Below, piece after piece: positions 35,001 to 40,646 of a stretch of 53,141 bases of DNA (positions are counted from its first letter, which is position 1; each line of letters begins with the position of its first letter). The DNA is from Rubripirellula obstinata (GTDB taxonomy: Bacteria; Planctomycetota; Planctomycetia; Pirellulales; Pirellulaceae). Location of the stretch: positions 1 to 53,141 of the forward strand of contig NZ_LWSK01000030.1 of NCBI RefSeq assembly GCF_001642955.1, written 5' to 3'. The notes beneath the pieces were generated by a model. That model was not told the origin of the DNA, searched no databases, and saw only the letters and a program-made list of their open reading frames with translations. Both the position numbers and the translations under genes were made by a program.

Positions 35001-37723
35001 TAGGTGTCATTGCCGCTGGCGGCGACGCCAATGTAGTAGGTGCCTTCGCCAAGCGACGCGATGATGCGTGAATCTTCGCTGAAGTAATCATCGTTGCGGC
35101 GCAGTTGTTCAACATCACCACCGGTCAATTGGACTGGTTGCAAGTTCAGGTCCGCCGTGCCGACGATTTCTCCGCCGCCTCGGACCACGGTGCCGGTCAA
35201 CAGGCCGGCGGACAGTGGGCTATTGTTGATTGCCGCGACAACTGCATCAGCACTCACGCCGCTGCGTGGAATGTTGACGATCAAACCGTTGCTGATCGCG
35301 TTTCCTTGTGCATCGATTTTCTGGGTGACCGAAACAGCGCCACCATCGTTGCTGACAAATTCAATCGTCGTGTTGTTGCCAAGCTTGCCGTTGCGAAGCG
35401 ATTCAAATTCAACCGATAAAGCAACTCCGACACCGAAGCTGGTGACGGCGGTTGCTTTGGTTTCTTGGAACAGTGTTAATGTTGAATCGAGCGAGCTTGA
35501 ATCGGGCAGACGTTCGGCGAACGTTTCGGCGGTCAGCGTGCCCAATCGATCGGCGTCATCCAAGTCGACCACAAATCGAAACAGGTCGATATCGTTGCTG
35601 TCGGGACGGTGAATGAATTGACCGTGCAGCGTGTCATAGTTGCCTGGGAACGTTGGTTCCAAGAATTGCAGTTCTTGCTGTTCCGACGGAATTTCAAACG
35701 GGTTCGGGAAACCAAAATCGGGGTAGAACGGATCAAAGGCGTTGATGTCTTCCGGTGTCGCGCGGCTTTGGACCGAGTTGATCGATGCGTTCAGGAACTG
35801 GGGCGACAGAGTCATCAACGTTTGCAGCGGCAAACCAGGGGCCTGTTCCAATCCCAACAGGAATCCGATTCCGGCCGCGGTCTTACGCGAGAAGTCTTCG
35901 CCAAACGCGGTGCCAAAGTTTGCTTGATTACTGAACACAATCGCCGGTTCAGCAAAGGTCGGATCGATACGCAGTGACGCGTTCAAAACGGGGTAGGATT
36001 GCAGCCGAGTGTCGGGCAATGCTGGCAGTACCGATGGGTCACCGACGGCAAACGTGATTCCTGAATCAACGGTTTCGCGGAACTGAACACCGACGCTGCG
36101 CGACCACAAATCCAAGGCTTCGCGAACTCGAGTTCGTTGCCGCTGGGTAATCTGGTTCAGGAACGAATTGCCGCCATTGGAAGCAAAGATTCCTTGGAAA
36201 TTGTAAGCGATTTCGGTGATGCCATCGGTCACGTCGGCAGCCGATTCGGAATTAGGATCGCCGAAGGCTGCGTTGACGAATTGAACCAATCCACCGCCAG
36301 CCAATTCAGGAATCTCGCGGCGACCGGGATCGTCATTGCCACCGGGAAGTTCAATGTCGAAAGGTTGCGGCGAAATCGATTCGCTAAGCACCAAGCTGGT
36401 GATTCCGTTGGAATTGTCCAACACGCCAACGTCAAAAGCCGTCGTCAAAGTCTCGCCTGCATCAATGCCAGTCAGATCGGTCGTTGTTGGTGGCAAGATC
36501 AAGTCGATTCGATCGTCAACCGCGGTGCCGATTCGCAGACGGAATGTTCCGCCGCCGATGCCAACGCCTGCATTGCCGTCGGCATCGGGCCCCAGGTTGT
36601 TGATGTCGTCGGCGAAGATCAATCGCGCGGTATGCGTGGCTTCGTCGTAGACCACGGTTTCGGGGAAGTACAACGCGTCGTCGGTCGTGCGAACAGTGTC
36701 TTGCGTTAACAGCAGTTGGTAAAAGCGAGGGTTTTCAGCGGAGCGTGCGGTGGGACTGCCGCTGACTTTGGCACCGCCCGCGGGTGCAACAAACGGCACA
36801 TTGGGATTGCCCGCAACGACGCTGGCACTAAAATCGGCCAACGTATCAATCGCGACCGCGATCGCTGAAACAGTGGTAATGCCGGTGGGGTACGAAACCG
36901 TGATCGTGCGAGTTGCCGGGTCCAGCGTCGCGGCGACTCGGGTTGCGGTGGTGCTGGGGGCAAAGTTGATTTGCGTATCGTCGAAACTGCCATCGACCAG
37001 GTTGCCGGTCACGGCGATCTGCTGAGCACCGACGGTGATGGTGCCGGTGGCCGATGAGTCTTCGACAAACAACGGATCTTCGTTGAAGTAAACAACGATC
37101 TCGTTGCGGTTTTGCACCAGCGATCCGTCTTCGGTTCGCACGACCGGTTGTGGAACGACGGCTTCGATCAACGCACCAAGTCGAAGTTCAAAATTAACCG
37201 ATTGGGCACCCTGGCCCGCGATGGAGGGCTGGAATGATTCGCCGTCGACGTTGCGAATCGCTTCGATGCCTTGGCTGGGGCTATCCACGCCAAAAACGGT
37301 GGCGCGATACAGATCATCAGGCAGCGAATCGGCGAAGCGAACCACGACTTCGTTTTGTGCGTTGTCACCCAGCGTCACCAAGCCGGGTTGAATCGTCACA
37401 TCATCGGCGGTCCCGAACAGGCCGTCACCGCCCGCTCGTTGCAACTGGATGCCGCTTAGGTTTGCGTCGTCGATTTGTTGGACTTCGTCGAACCGGAACG
37501 TCAACGCACGCGGTGCCTCATTCCGCACGCTGCCTTCGACAATCAGGTCGCCTTCGTTGGGTTGGATGCCAACCAATTGGGGCCCTGCCAATAATTGGCG
37601 TGGTTCCAAGGTTTCCAGCAGGTTGCGGCGTCGCTTTTGATGACTCGGCTTGTTGGATCGAGTCGTCTTGGCGGAGCGTTTGTCAGCTTTTTGCTTGCTG
37701 GAAGGACGCGGGCGAGAGGTCAT
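20033..37723 (-). CDS. Giant surface protein 2 (pseudo-metzincin, PPC, beta-helix, GEVED, cadherin-like, dockerin)
   Basis: A 5896-residue paralogue of giant protein 1 and first gene of the pair. Its ATG follows AAAGG by 8 bases. A basic N-terminus of about 35 residues leads to LEPRQLLAG (39-47). Then come beta domains, including a segment GALIEAVVPQPV similar to protein 1, a metzincin-like domain (about 525-632) without zinc ligands, PPC-like domains (about 710-970, 1978-2034, 2225-2296, 3331-3377), a parallel beta-helix region with GDWGG motifs (1088-1824), about ten copies of the unnamed DG...FEF module (near 978, 2845, 3105, 4008-4565, 4772), further beta-helix patches ending DRGSTERAD (up to 3881), GEVED (4705-5012), six cadherin-like modules (5015-5694), dockerin (5698-5776) and an acidic end. 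The only two cysteines I noticed are in the GEVED domain. Likely exported; the ligand is unknown. Confidence 0.92.
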   Translation of the reverse strand: MTSRPRPSSKQKADKRSAKTTRSNKPSHQKRRRNLLETLEPRQLLAGPQLVGIQPNEGDLIVEGSVRNEAPRALTFRFDEVQQIDDANLSGIQLQRAGGDGLFGTADDVTIQPGLVTLGDNAQNEVVVRFADSLPDDLYRATVFGVDSPSQGIEAIRNVDGESFQPSIAGQGAQSVNFELRLGALIEAVVPQPVVRTEDGSLVQNRNEIVVYFNEDPLFVEDSSATGTITVGAQQIAVTGNLVDGSFDDTQINFAPSTTATRVAATLDPATRTITVSYPTGITTVSAIAVAIDTLADFSASVVAGNPNVPFVAPAGGAKVSGSPTARSAENPRFYQLLLTQDTVRTTDDALYFPETVVYDEATHTARLIFADDINNLGPDADGNAGVGIGGGTFRLRIGTAVDDRIDLILPPTTTDLTGIDAGETLTTAFDVGVLDNSNGITSLVLSESISPQPFDIELPGGNDDPGRREIPELAGGGLVQFVNAAFGDPNSESAADVTDGITEIAYNFQGIFASNGGNSFLNQITQRQRTRVREALDLWSRSVGVQFRETVDSGITFAVGDPSVLPALPDTRLQSYPVLNASLRIDPTFAEPAIVFSNQANFGTAFGEDFSRKTAAGIGFLLGLEQAPGLPLQTLMTLSPQFLNASINSVQSRATPEDINAFDPFYPDFGFPNPFEIPSEQQELQFLEPTFPGNYDTLHGQFIHRPDSNDIDLFRFVVDLDDADRLGTLTAETFAERLPDSSSLDSTLTLFQETKATAVTSFGVGVALSVEFESLRNGKLGNNTTIEFVSNDGGAVSVTQKIDAQGNAISNGLIVNIPRSGVSADAVVAAINNSPLSAGLLTGTVVRGGGEIVGTADLNLQPVQLTGGDVEQLRRNDDYFSEDSRIIASLGEGTYYIGVAASGNDTYDPTIPESGFGGLTQGRYDLSLRFEPQVDEVNVIRDTDDPRTGVPGTPIDGDGDGLAGGVHNFWFQTRPENRLLSITGDGTAITNGQTLAVTGANGVTQTFQFVTSVSMLTPGNIPVIFDDGSVGAVATPADGLVEELRTAINSRPISETGVRVLVSGQTLEFTGEQTIALSGDFQGGEAFGRNIFVDKTAGPNADGSLDNPFNNIAGITTANAFGSAISGDIVRIVGNGGLDGDITTEEDNFSYQVGVSNFGGFELEDGRNLEVPQGVTAIFDAGAIVKLRSARIAAGSSTLLEDRSQSVIQVFGTPRLVQLSPEGSPITTTLLGQDNARHPDFNDGSVIFTSIQDPNADAATVQSPLLAPEPGDWGGLVFRRDLDISEGRFDLEDEGIFLRHVNHAQIRYGGTSDLLIDSVQQLVNPIQIFDTRPTVSFSEISFSADSAISASPNSFEETSYLSPRFQQAGSFNPDYARIGPDFHNNVITNNSVNGLFIRIETSPELPPQQLSLSARFDDVSVVHYVAENIFITGTPGGSIQDGIQPDLVSASFQPISGGTLDAGTYNYRLTFVDAGGFESLASEPSSNVVVGADSSIRVANLQPIAANSDYVSRRLYRLDPATNQYFFIADLDATDVDFLDNGTTSTGVLDLTRTGIRGRLDASLVIDPGAVLKFRGTRIELGQGTQLIAEGTQSRPVIFTSWADDRFGAGGTFDTTNDANSPSGSTAPDRGDWSGIYASPNAFVSLDNATIAYGGGVSLITGGQSRGFAALELHQADARVTNSQFQFNEDGQDGSGPVGRFGRLGVAPSTIFVQGSQPTIVGNEFVDNRGSIIDIDVDSMTDERIVDLGRQTGDSDRFASLDDNYGPLIRLNRYENVPALNVNERQISGLEIRGGQLTTASVWDDTDIVHLLFDTVDVGNLHSVGGLRLISRDDESLVVKLDGEGSPFSARSGTGISASGTRSSIEDRIGGSVQIVGLPGAPVILTSFADDTAGAGLTPDGQAFTDTNGDSFNSRPEGNDWRSILLDEYSNDRNFDYILERNITSSVAPGLNGLAANSQVLGDLAPNVNYGDDQHRLGFEVEGFLSSDDDVDTYSFTAEAGTRIWVDVDKTSFTLDSVIEILDADGNVIARSDNSFDEIAGTPLQAVQPILGGTASSLEGGTPGDSRFGAGGLYEDYASTNPRDAGISLSLPGNRGTRSVFFFRIRSASQNPNDASGGITNGGYRFQLRLREAQEFPGSIVRHADIRYANHGIHVRGLMADSPLLGDAQENESVVFSNAEGGTPSFISSNNSITSNPLVPGQRAQYIGDLLHSKNKTFSVGGELSNFFDIDFYQIDVLGGPEDNLQGIQDLQTPTVFDIDYADGFSRPNTSLVVFYDADGEFGDQTPQLVFFGESSNVLDDQASTISTDSLDILTRGSISTGDPLIGPVSLTRGTYYVGVVADGAVPDALNSPTVRREPIESLVRIFDDHVETNGGSTAVDPIQPSFTDPAELNPGWTITTDRALDVGHQITSTFNRSRTFADSQPSIQFEQNIIGDTILNFQDLTAGDPTFSLSSDPNVGDAAANTSNIIPHTKVFGTTANEVVDIYRFEVFADGSQVILDVDNGFNPSSLNGGELPEGTPEGIEATDDPNSVDLQLHLLDATGNIAGFNTTSLATDGALGSARNRTSFFDPSTSTPFTNDPYIETTLATGVYFVAVSPEGTTYDPVTGSFTLAEAERPASGSYELNVSVQNHPSDSGDIGNQSYRFDRSVDSGTLASRNFDLSGYSAGDQPRFYFNYFFNRAAGDDVTIQVRQVVGEPDVDGLDPIDPIDGADIVTAISPFDFQLIPSATGDNVWRQGIISLEQFAGMDNLSIEFVYTTDSADIGPEGLYLDDLVVGFAERGELITNSAPGVTTVSGANAGFLAGEYQLEVRPSTAYGSSVVDPLFGTDTFVLTQSFDTNDRQIEGSASIIAPHADQLSDGDSFVLSDGVRSVRFEFDLIGSPAATAGSIRIPYQIDDPATPDVNEASTQSQIADAIRDAINLPVVRSIIEVSASDSTGSATGGFGDNQVAISGTIVGDFNVLNSPNDLPESGTPLNANDDFKLPVVFTSGTGDSNVTRSQSMVIVENNRISDVRGIGIWSETSDRGVDPEDPFNFSVSRSPVGTTNPGAVRNLPTLNNSVIGGEAPGIVVRNNTIDQAGYAGVKVEGDIRPYVIDSSEFAFEDVDISNLFGDLIVDGLAMTIDANGVRVVFEFDDINGDAAPLGSGTVDGDGVADGHVPIHYRRSSGVGPADSRYEVMAAIISSIQGSILVTNGIVPLIEATLGTSLQVADPNAGTIFETPQNGNAAVYLEGATNIQYDTDFQDVRARDFGPFDLTGLAAVFDAPQPVSRIVNNTIYGNDGTESTFVEAADDTLNDLISQAVNTRAGSAHTGPYVDTGTIAGPGDVDLFQVELGSGDRLIADIDTLVADGALPAGVDTTLRVFNSNGVEVAINEFTVARAQFDLGIADSDDDGADASTVDPFIDFTATIPGTYYVGVSSAVNAAYDPNSISGRGALADASAFDYTVGLEVYAPRTFVLSIDDLNNNRTGNNQGSRGSDLIGTSFTITQIADLSNADTPSNQQTFTFSGPVGGQRLGNGDINIPIPTQNPNTYFVPETIAAIANAISGAPFVTNPNTTNPPLPNHTFGNGPDGLSGPIGPVTALGLGGPDGNGPGLELFNPFFGRVSDGNDSAGTANFSDFTGFGYNRSSGMPVFSVGLAGTSSLGDGTTELYVYVENAAEITISPEAAAAGLRLDPVAGNNIDQLIPETGILFTGGSSGTALNNVLSNLHQGIVLEETKFGGFFPGPADIHPKPAIAIATANTFQHIEPDNNVFRTNMTQPFSGNGNIGIIDGPSNINATNDDFNVTLGNEDPLFVNAAGGDFVPTFDTTIIDSSVNAVTQRDRLTDVLQSVGLSMSNVLAPNRDINGVLRADDPNVAPPPGLGSQIFKDRGSTERADFVGPVALALNPADNESVTGETDPFVSVIQLPEGIYDEFRIQLRDTGDASDPFNGQGIDDNTVVVSVIDGLRSSGANVTLFENDQLLTEGVDYSFGYDPNQNVITLTPLAGIWRSDRSYRALLNNQDRSVVVVPSAADLNDGDQLSIVDSRGGELVFEFETGYSLFAPQPITLQVPAVGAGAGGLLDGDTFQIDDGVNPPVTFEFNNDALTLPGTVPVPLEAVPAGVSDLSAYLGRIAAEIFAAIQRQVDAATLDVDARVIGTEVIIGADRGATAVTSGSALDQPARTLAVQVPSIANIADGDQIIISDGQITQGFEFTTDGNVAAANNLPINIAGLITSTEIATAMREAINDSPLMLGSAVAGIEADILYLNLPAGGTVDASDSQLTVVGLSRTPVDGETITITPSDSVDGETVFTLELDNDGVIDATIDNNAPVAFTRSMTADEINLAINNAIDALPAIAGLNTNDIQQVPGGQLSIGGLEGLEINASGPSLAVTGEPSVAGRTGIEVFGPLLLSVPADGGRVIIPGAVFSVIDNQGVEQFFEFRIEGGTALPNLPDANFIDYTSFDSAEVIRDAIIASVNANAAGVDTEQGGPGIVSFGRIEDGRVNTAGRTIDGVPVPGLLGSSVRRGTVADGEVLTITQADITVNYEFEAAVGGNGVMPGNVRVAFTAASTAQDIAQALAAAIDNNKNGLLLDPVATDDGIVELNDVPGTIVDVSAAPTLSRFGVPGGATPVRILPSFGSTEVKRALINAINSINQPGQPALTTLVAEDRGGNTLFVSGAVSFGEGISNFALPAISDLSGNPLEPNRNDDTTQFTYLLPTIGLDYGDAPDPVAGVAGRYPTSLEFDGARHIVGGGLTLGTTVDTNLDGIPTAAADGDDATLVISETGTLFTISNVGGVATVNINTGTVAPLTRDGDTIVIDTGVAQATLEFDTNGRFDEDNFAISPTNPSSAASIAEAIRDAIAISPLNPASVTTTSTSVTISGDDEDGVQFLGTNGNIINAGIATPIEVTVTGSGVLEAWIDFNADGDWTDPGEQIIPMDPSSPFAARRDELCPVGLTGETDNNFGGTGMPETRTFCIIVPPTTTAPIASTETYARFRVSATGGLSPTGLALSGEVEDYALQLTDGLPPTVSDAQANQTFNTNEDTALVVVSPGGLLSGIVDPNGDPVSINPNDVTVPGTPRELFTVGGMLAGELNLSSDGSFDFTPAAEFNGVVQFTAGVTDGQLNSPRPITVTITVDPINDMPERGSGYQVINRTIAEDAVQIFTADELIFNTANSAAGPIFVAGPMNELGQGLIFDSVSSVRGMNMSELGGTLVISSDGTEIQYTPPQDYDGAIPDTFNYSVVDVPTDGTTPETSSPADQGFVEISITAVNDAPIARDDNFQGQEDQELTIPILSATAPFGILNNDSGGPAGENQTVSLVTSGFPMQTTAGGNVRLGNGNTLIYTPRGLFSGIDTFQYSVTDSDGEIGTATVSINLSNVNNNPIFEGVNGAKQNGSTLENPLPVNMFQREESKTVPNTETFDLNTWFSDPENAPLTYAVISDNPSVATVSLGATANNLLRIEYPSFGFGTANLTITATDPEGASTTVVVTANVQNTEDAPTRIDTLDPLSGVEDQIVTADLRTIFNDPDNTPLTYSVLRLGTTFNPTPAQIANHPLIQSITFVGDQLRIELKPNQSGTVDLIEIAASDGLSQATDSFSLNIASVPDAPVAGDDAYFLPIGSSLTFASPAGGLLRNDVDPDGDAISIQLETVAGSAAAGIALNADGTFTYQSPVGGSVGDQADLTYRIVDSTGRVSNTATVTFTLNQSRYQNPIASLREDVTADGNISALDALRVLNFLQRRSSATGGTGSVPVSTIVTAPPDFLDVNGDGQISAFDALLVINHLREVNNAPSQFEPEFIAPADTASTSVTTTIASSAITSSIVSPDSSGMPSRQLELVESVQSESESTITTDQATDKLLASGMSIDTTGNDSATDWLSNTEGPTVSADEHDEALASVFDEIGFDEI
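20395..20632 (-). other. Dockerin type I-like domain of giant protein 2
   Basis: Two repeats, DVTADGNISALDALRVLN and DVNGDGQISAFDALLVIN, with a linker of about 28 residues, at residues 5698-5776. The second loop matches the calcium-binding consensus very well; the first has Thr at one loop position. The layout, including the preceding QNP, matches the dockerin of giant protein 1. Confidence 0.9.
35828..35875 (-). other. Degenerate metzincin zinc motif in giant protein 2
   Basis: Residues 617-632 read AGIGFLLGLEQAPGLP, which fits HEIGHLLGLEHAPGLP with every catalytic position changed: Ala617, Gly618, Phe621 and Gln627 replace His, Glu, His and His. The framework Gly624 and the hydrophobic residues remain. 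Upstream, TQRQRTRVREALDLWSRSVG matches the serralysin-type helix, and a hydrophobic strand precedes the motif as in active enzymes. The replacements differ from those in giant protein 1. Confidence 0.75.
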
Positions 37724-37731
37724 AGACCAAA

Positions 37732-37761
37732 CCTTTGAAATGCTAAACGGGCAACTTGCCC
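37732..37761 (-). promoter_or_regulatory. Leader of the giant operon: ribosome site and small dyad
   Basis: AAAGG at 37732-37736 lies 8 bases before the ATG of giant gene 2, the best-spaced ribosome site in the window. At 37749-37761 a perfect dyad (GGGCAA, one base, TTGCCC) sits 25 bases upstream of the start and could be an operator or a leader hairpin. An A+T-rich patch at 37767-37785 is a possible promoter region, but no clear -35/-10 pair can be assigned. Confidence 0.4.
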
Positions 37762-38185
37762 AAGCGGTTAATGATTAATAATGGGCTTCAAGACGAAGGG
37801 TGACGGTTCGCTTGAAGGGGTTCTGAGACTGTCTTGGCTTCGAGTTCAAATCGGGTCTTTGCTGCGTCAGCCGTCGTGGTGGGCGCGCAGCCCGCCCCAA
37901 AGACAGTCGAGGCACGAGTATAGTTGGGGCGAAAATACCCGCAAACAATTGGCACTTTGCTTCCTTTTCTCTGTTCTTATTGGACCGTTTCAGTGTCAAT
38001 GTTGACGAACAAGCCGGTCGTAACATCGGCCTGATCTCCGTTTCCATCGCCATCTCCACCTCTGTCCCCATCGCCCCGATTGCGGAATTCCACAGAGGGG
38101 GTTTCTGATTCGGAGCGTATTCCTACGTGGACTTTTGACGGTTGAAGGGGATAAAAGTTCCTTACATAGGGCAAAATGCAAGCAA
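37762..38185. other. Non-coding gap upstream of the giant operon
   Basis: This stretch lies between the WYL regulator and the giant operon. A weak dyad pairs GACTGTCTTGG near 37828 with CCAAAGACAGTC near 37901. Short ORFs here start in repeats or are low in complexity, and one minus-strand ORF ends in a Gly/Asp-rich segment at about 37980-38090. I see no convincing gene. Confidence 0.5.
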
Positions 38186-38278
38186 ACGTAGGCCGGAACA
38201 AGCTCTGCGCAGTTCCGGCAATGGCATGACCGACGCATCGGATTGCCGGAACTTCGCTGCGCTTGTTCCGGCCTACGT
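38186..38278. repeat. 37-bp imperfect palindrome (GTAGGCCGGAACAAGC family)
   Basis: Arms 38186-38222 and 38242-38278 pair at 34 of 37 positions around a 19-base loop. The element starts 16 bases beyond the stop of the WYL gene and separates it from the giant operon. A second, interrupted member is at 47314-47507. No poly-T follows either arm. Confidence 0.9.
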
Positions 38279-38293
38279 AAATCTGGTCCAACG

Positions 38294-39307
38294 TCATGAT
38301 TGCTGGTATTTCGCCGCCATTTTGGCCACCGCCTCGCTGACCGCGTCGCGGAACGACGCCGGTTCGATAACCTCGGCGTCGCTGCCCAGGGACAGGACTT
38401 TCGGCAGGACTTCGCGGGGATGGGACACGGGAACCGTCAGGATCGACCCGCCATCGTCGGTCGGATCGAGTTTTTGTTCGGGGTGCCAGGGGTCTTCGCG
38501 GACATACGCAGCCGCTCGTCCGCCCAGGCGAATTTTGACCATCGTCGCCTCGTCACCGCTGAAAATCCCGATACTGCGGCCCAGATGTTTGGACAGGTCC
38601 AATTCATCGGCCTTGAAGTATTCGTCCAGCGCCGTCGCCTTGCGGAAACGATCCAATTTCCAATTCCGCAGCCGTTCCTTGGGGTCTTCGATTTCGTGCG
38701 CGGCCGCGACCACATAAATGCTGCTCTGGTAAACCGCCAAACCGTACGGTTCGATCAGCCGCTTGGTCATCGGCTTGCCGACCGACTCGTACTGAATTTC
38801 AACGACGCGATGTTCGACGATCGCTCGGTTGATCGTCTTCAACATGCCTTCGTGTTCGGCGTACGACTTACTGGGCGTCCCAAACACGTGCAACGTTTTG
38901 CGATAGCGGGCGTAGTGATCGAACACTCCATCGGGAACCGTTTCCTGGACCTTGTTCCAGAACGACTCGATGCCTCGCCAATACTGTGTCCCGACCAGCG
39001 GGTACAGCAATTCGCGACCGATCGACAACGCGATCATTTCGGACGCCGAAATCCCGACCTCGTGAACGCCGGTCGTCGCTTGGCCCAGCTTCAACACTTT
39101 GCCGCGTTCGACGGTGTCGGTTTGAATGTCAAAACCAGCCGCTTGCAACGCTTCGACATCCCGGCGAACCGTACGTTCATGCAGCGCCGTCAATCCAAGA
39201 TCGGCGATCAGGTCCAACCGCAATTCTTCCAGCGTCCGTCCAAACCGCGAAAATTCCAGCAGTTGCAGCAACTTGTGCTGGCGAATCAATTGTTCGTTAC
39301 GAGCCAT
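38294..39307 (-). CDS. WYL-domain transcriptional regulator
   Basis: A 337-residue protein. Residues 1-60 form a winged helix-turn-helix of the DeoR-like type found in this family (segment TALHERTVRRDVEALQAAGF at 40-59). Residues about 155-235 are the ligand-sensing WYL domain, with SIYVVA at 196-201 where the Trp-Tyr-Leu signature usually lies and an arginine-rich NWKLDRFRKA strand after it. A C-terminal extension domain follows, as in PafB/YafY-type regulators. ATG 39307 is chosen because GGAAG lies 10 bases upstream and the longer ORF runs through a palindrome at 39381-39444. Such proteins usually act as DNA-binding sensors of nucleotides or other small ligands. It is the first gene upstream of the giant operon on the same strand, 570 bp away, so control of that operon is possible but only inferred. 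Confidence 0.87.
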   Translation of the reverse strand: MARNEQLIRQHKLLQLLEFSRFGRTLEELRLDLIADLGLTALHERTVRRDVEALQAAGFDIQTDTVERGKVLKLGQATTGVHEVGISASEMIALSIGRELLYPLVGTQYWRGIESFWNKVQETVPDGVFDHYARYRKTLHVFGTPSKSYAEHEGMLKTINRAIVEHRVVEIQYESVGKPMTKRLIEPYGLAVYQSSIYVVAAAHEIEDPKERLRNWKLDRFRKATALDEYFKADELDLSKHLGRSIGIFSGDEATMVKIRLGGRAAAYVREDPWHPEQKLDPTDDGGSILTVPVSHPREVLPKVLSLGSDAEVIEPASFRDAVSEAVAKMAAKYQQS

Positions 39308-39317
39308 CGTGTGACGT

Positions 39318-39322
39318 CTTCC
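39318..39322 (-). promoter_or_regulatory. Ribosome binding site deciding the WYL gene start
   Basis: GGAAG lies 10 bases before the ATG at 39307. This supports that start over the longer ORF beginning at 39463, whose first 50 codons cross a palindromic repeat. Confidence 0.6.
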
Positions 39323-39380
39323 ATCCGTGTGAAGTGGTTGCTGTTTTAGCAATTGTCCCGAAACAATTCTACGTTTTCCA

Positions 39381-39444
39381 AACCCGAACGCGTAAGCGAG
39401 GGATCTTGCTTGCCCCGTAAATCCCTCGCTAACGCGTTCGGGTT
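39381..39444. repeat. 24-bp palindrome (AACCCGAACGCGTAAGCGAG family)
   Basis: Arms 39381-39404 and 39421-39444 pair at 23 of 24 positions around a 16-base loop. It lies between the RDD gene and the WYL gene, both on the minus strand. It could stabilise or end the upstream transcript, but no T-run follows. I see no second copy in the window. Confidence 0.88.
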
Positions 39445-39499
39445 GGGATTTTGGGAAATCCAATCTCGTGAAGTTTTTTCAGGACAATTCCTTAGAGTG

Positions 39500-40339
39500 T
39501 TAGTTTTGTACGACCATCGTTTTCGCCAATTTGTCGTGCAGCGTTTCGTGCCCGTCCATGAATAGGTAAACGAGGTCAACGATCGCGATGATGAAGCCAA
39601 TCACCGGTATCCCGGTTAGGAAACCAAAAACGACGTTGCGAGTAAACCAGCCATCCGCGAACGACGCTGTGACGCCCGTTTGACTGTTGACCATTCGGAT
39701 TCCCATCGCTTTTTTCCCGACCGACATTCCTGATTTTGAAATCAAGACAATGTTGATCAGGTAAGCGATCGCGATCGACGCCCAGGTCACAATGTTGAAA
39801 GCCAAAAAGACGCCTGCCGAGGGCTCGCCGTTTGGACCAGCACCAAAGATCGCAAGAATCGCGATCCCGATTCCGAATCCTGCGCCGATGATGACCGCGT
39901 ACATCAAACCATCCAGCAACGTTGCAAGAATTCGACTTCCGGGCGTCGCCAAGGTCATGTCGGCCACGCGTTGCCCGCCGGCCGCGGCTGCACCGCCCGA
40001 ACCGGGCGAGTACTGGTTCAGTAATTTCGCGCCAGCCGAATGGTCACGCACTTCGGCGCGGCCAGGCTTGTTGACGGCTTTGACCGGCTGAAGATCCGAT
40101 TCGGTTAGCTCATCGAAAAACCCATCGCCATCGAAATTGGATGGGGCCGCGGCGGGACGTCGTGCTGGTGAGGGTGGTCTGGTGGCGGGTGGTCTGGTCG
40201 CGGAAGGTGTTGCCGCAGCGGGCGGGCCGGCGGCCGCAGGAGCCCTCAATTGTTTGCCGCACGGGCATTTTACCACTTTGCCCGCAGCCGCATCAGGAAT
40301 ACTGAGCACGTTCGAGCAGGCGGGACACTTAATTTTCAT
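39500..40339 (-). CDS. RDD-family membrane protein with N-terminal zinc ribbon
   Basis: A 279-residue protein. The first 30 residues form a small zinc ribbon with Cys5, Cys8, Cys25 and Cys27 (CPAC and CPC). A Pro/Ala-rich disordered linker runs to about residue 120. The rest is an RDD domain: the PGSRILATLLDG start, three hydrophobic membrane segments (around LMYAVIIGAGFGIGIAI, FNIVTWASIAIAYLINIVLI and FLTGIPVIGFIIAIVDLVYL), GKKAMGIRMV between the second and third, and the typical ending HETLHDKLAKTMVV. RDD proteins are inner-membrane proteins of mostly unknown role, some linked to ion transport. ATG 40339 is chosen because the zinc ribbon begins there; the upstream 41 codons lie in repeat-like sequence. 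It is divergent from the gene at 40647. Confidence 0.85.
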   Translation of the reverse strand: MKIKCPACSNVLSIPDAAAGKVVKCPCGKQLRAPAAAGPPAAATPSATRPPATRPPSPARRPAAAPSNFDGDGFFDELTESDLQPVKAVNKPGRAEVRDHSAGAKLLNQYSPGSGGAAAAGGQRVADMTLATPGSRILATLLDGLMYAVIIGAGFGIGIAILAIFGAGPNGEPSAGVFLAFNIVTWASIAIAYLINIVLISKSGMSVGKKAMGIRMVNSQTGVTASFADGWFTRNVVFGFLTGIPVIGFIIAIVDLVYLFMDGHETLHDKLAKTMVVQN

Positions 40340-40415
40340 CAGTCGAAAACGATTCCAAGGAAGATGCGAGCCCGTAACAAGACAAATCAAATTTTTCAGA
40401 TGTGGCGATATTCTT

Positions 40416-40498
40416 GTGAGCCGCTGGCCGTGAGGCCTCGGGCAACCAGAGCTCTCGGGCAACCACGCTGGCCCGGCCGCTTACGCGTCACGGCTCAC
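40416..40498. repeat. Degenerate GC-rich palindrome related to the 5' tandem array
   Basis: The right part (40469-40498) matches the unit of the 145-389 array (GCCCGGCCGCTTACGCGTCA, then CGGCTCAC). The left part starts GTGAGCCGCTGGCCGTGAGG and is a poor inverted copy of it. A similar left part without a right partner lies at about 41416-41447. The divergent gap 40340-40646 otherwise holds only unassigned sequence. Confidence 0.6.
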
Positions 40499-40646
40499 AA
40501 AAGGATCACTTCAAAACTTGAAAAACAATTTGCTCCAGTGCCACTAAATCCTAATCAATTGGCGTGGACCTGTCGCCGAGCCTTCTTTGCACCTAAAATC
40601 ATGGCGAGAGAACTTTCTGCGAATCCGGTGGACCCTGGGACAAACG

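Noticed and set aside
37977-38297. 106-codon minus-strand ORF ending in a Gly/Asp-rich segment
   Set aside because: Its first half is a palindrome; no homologous motif. A decayed gene remnant cannot be excluded.
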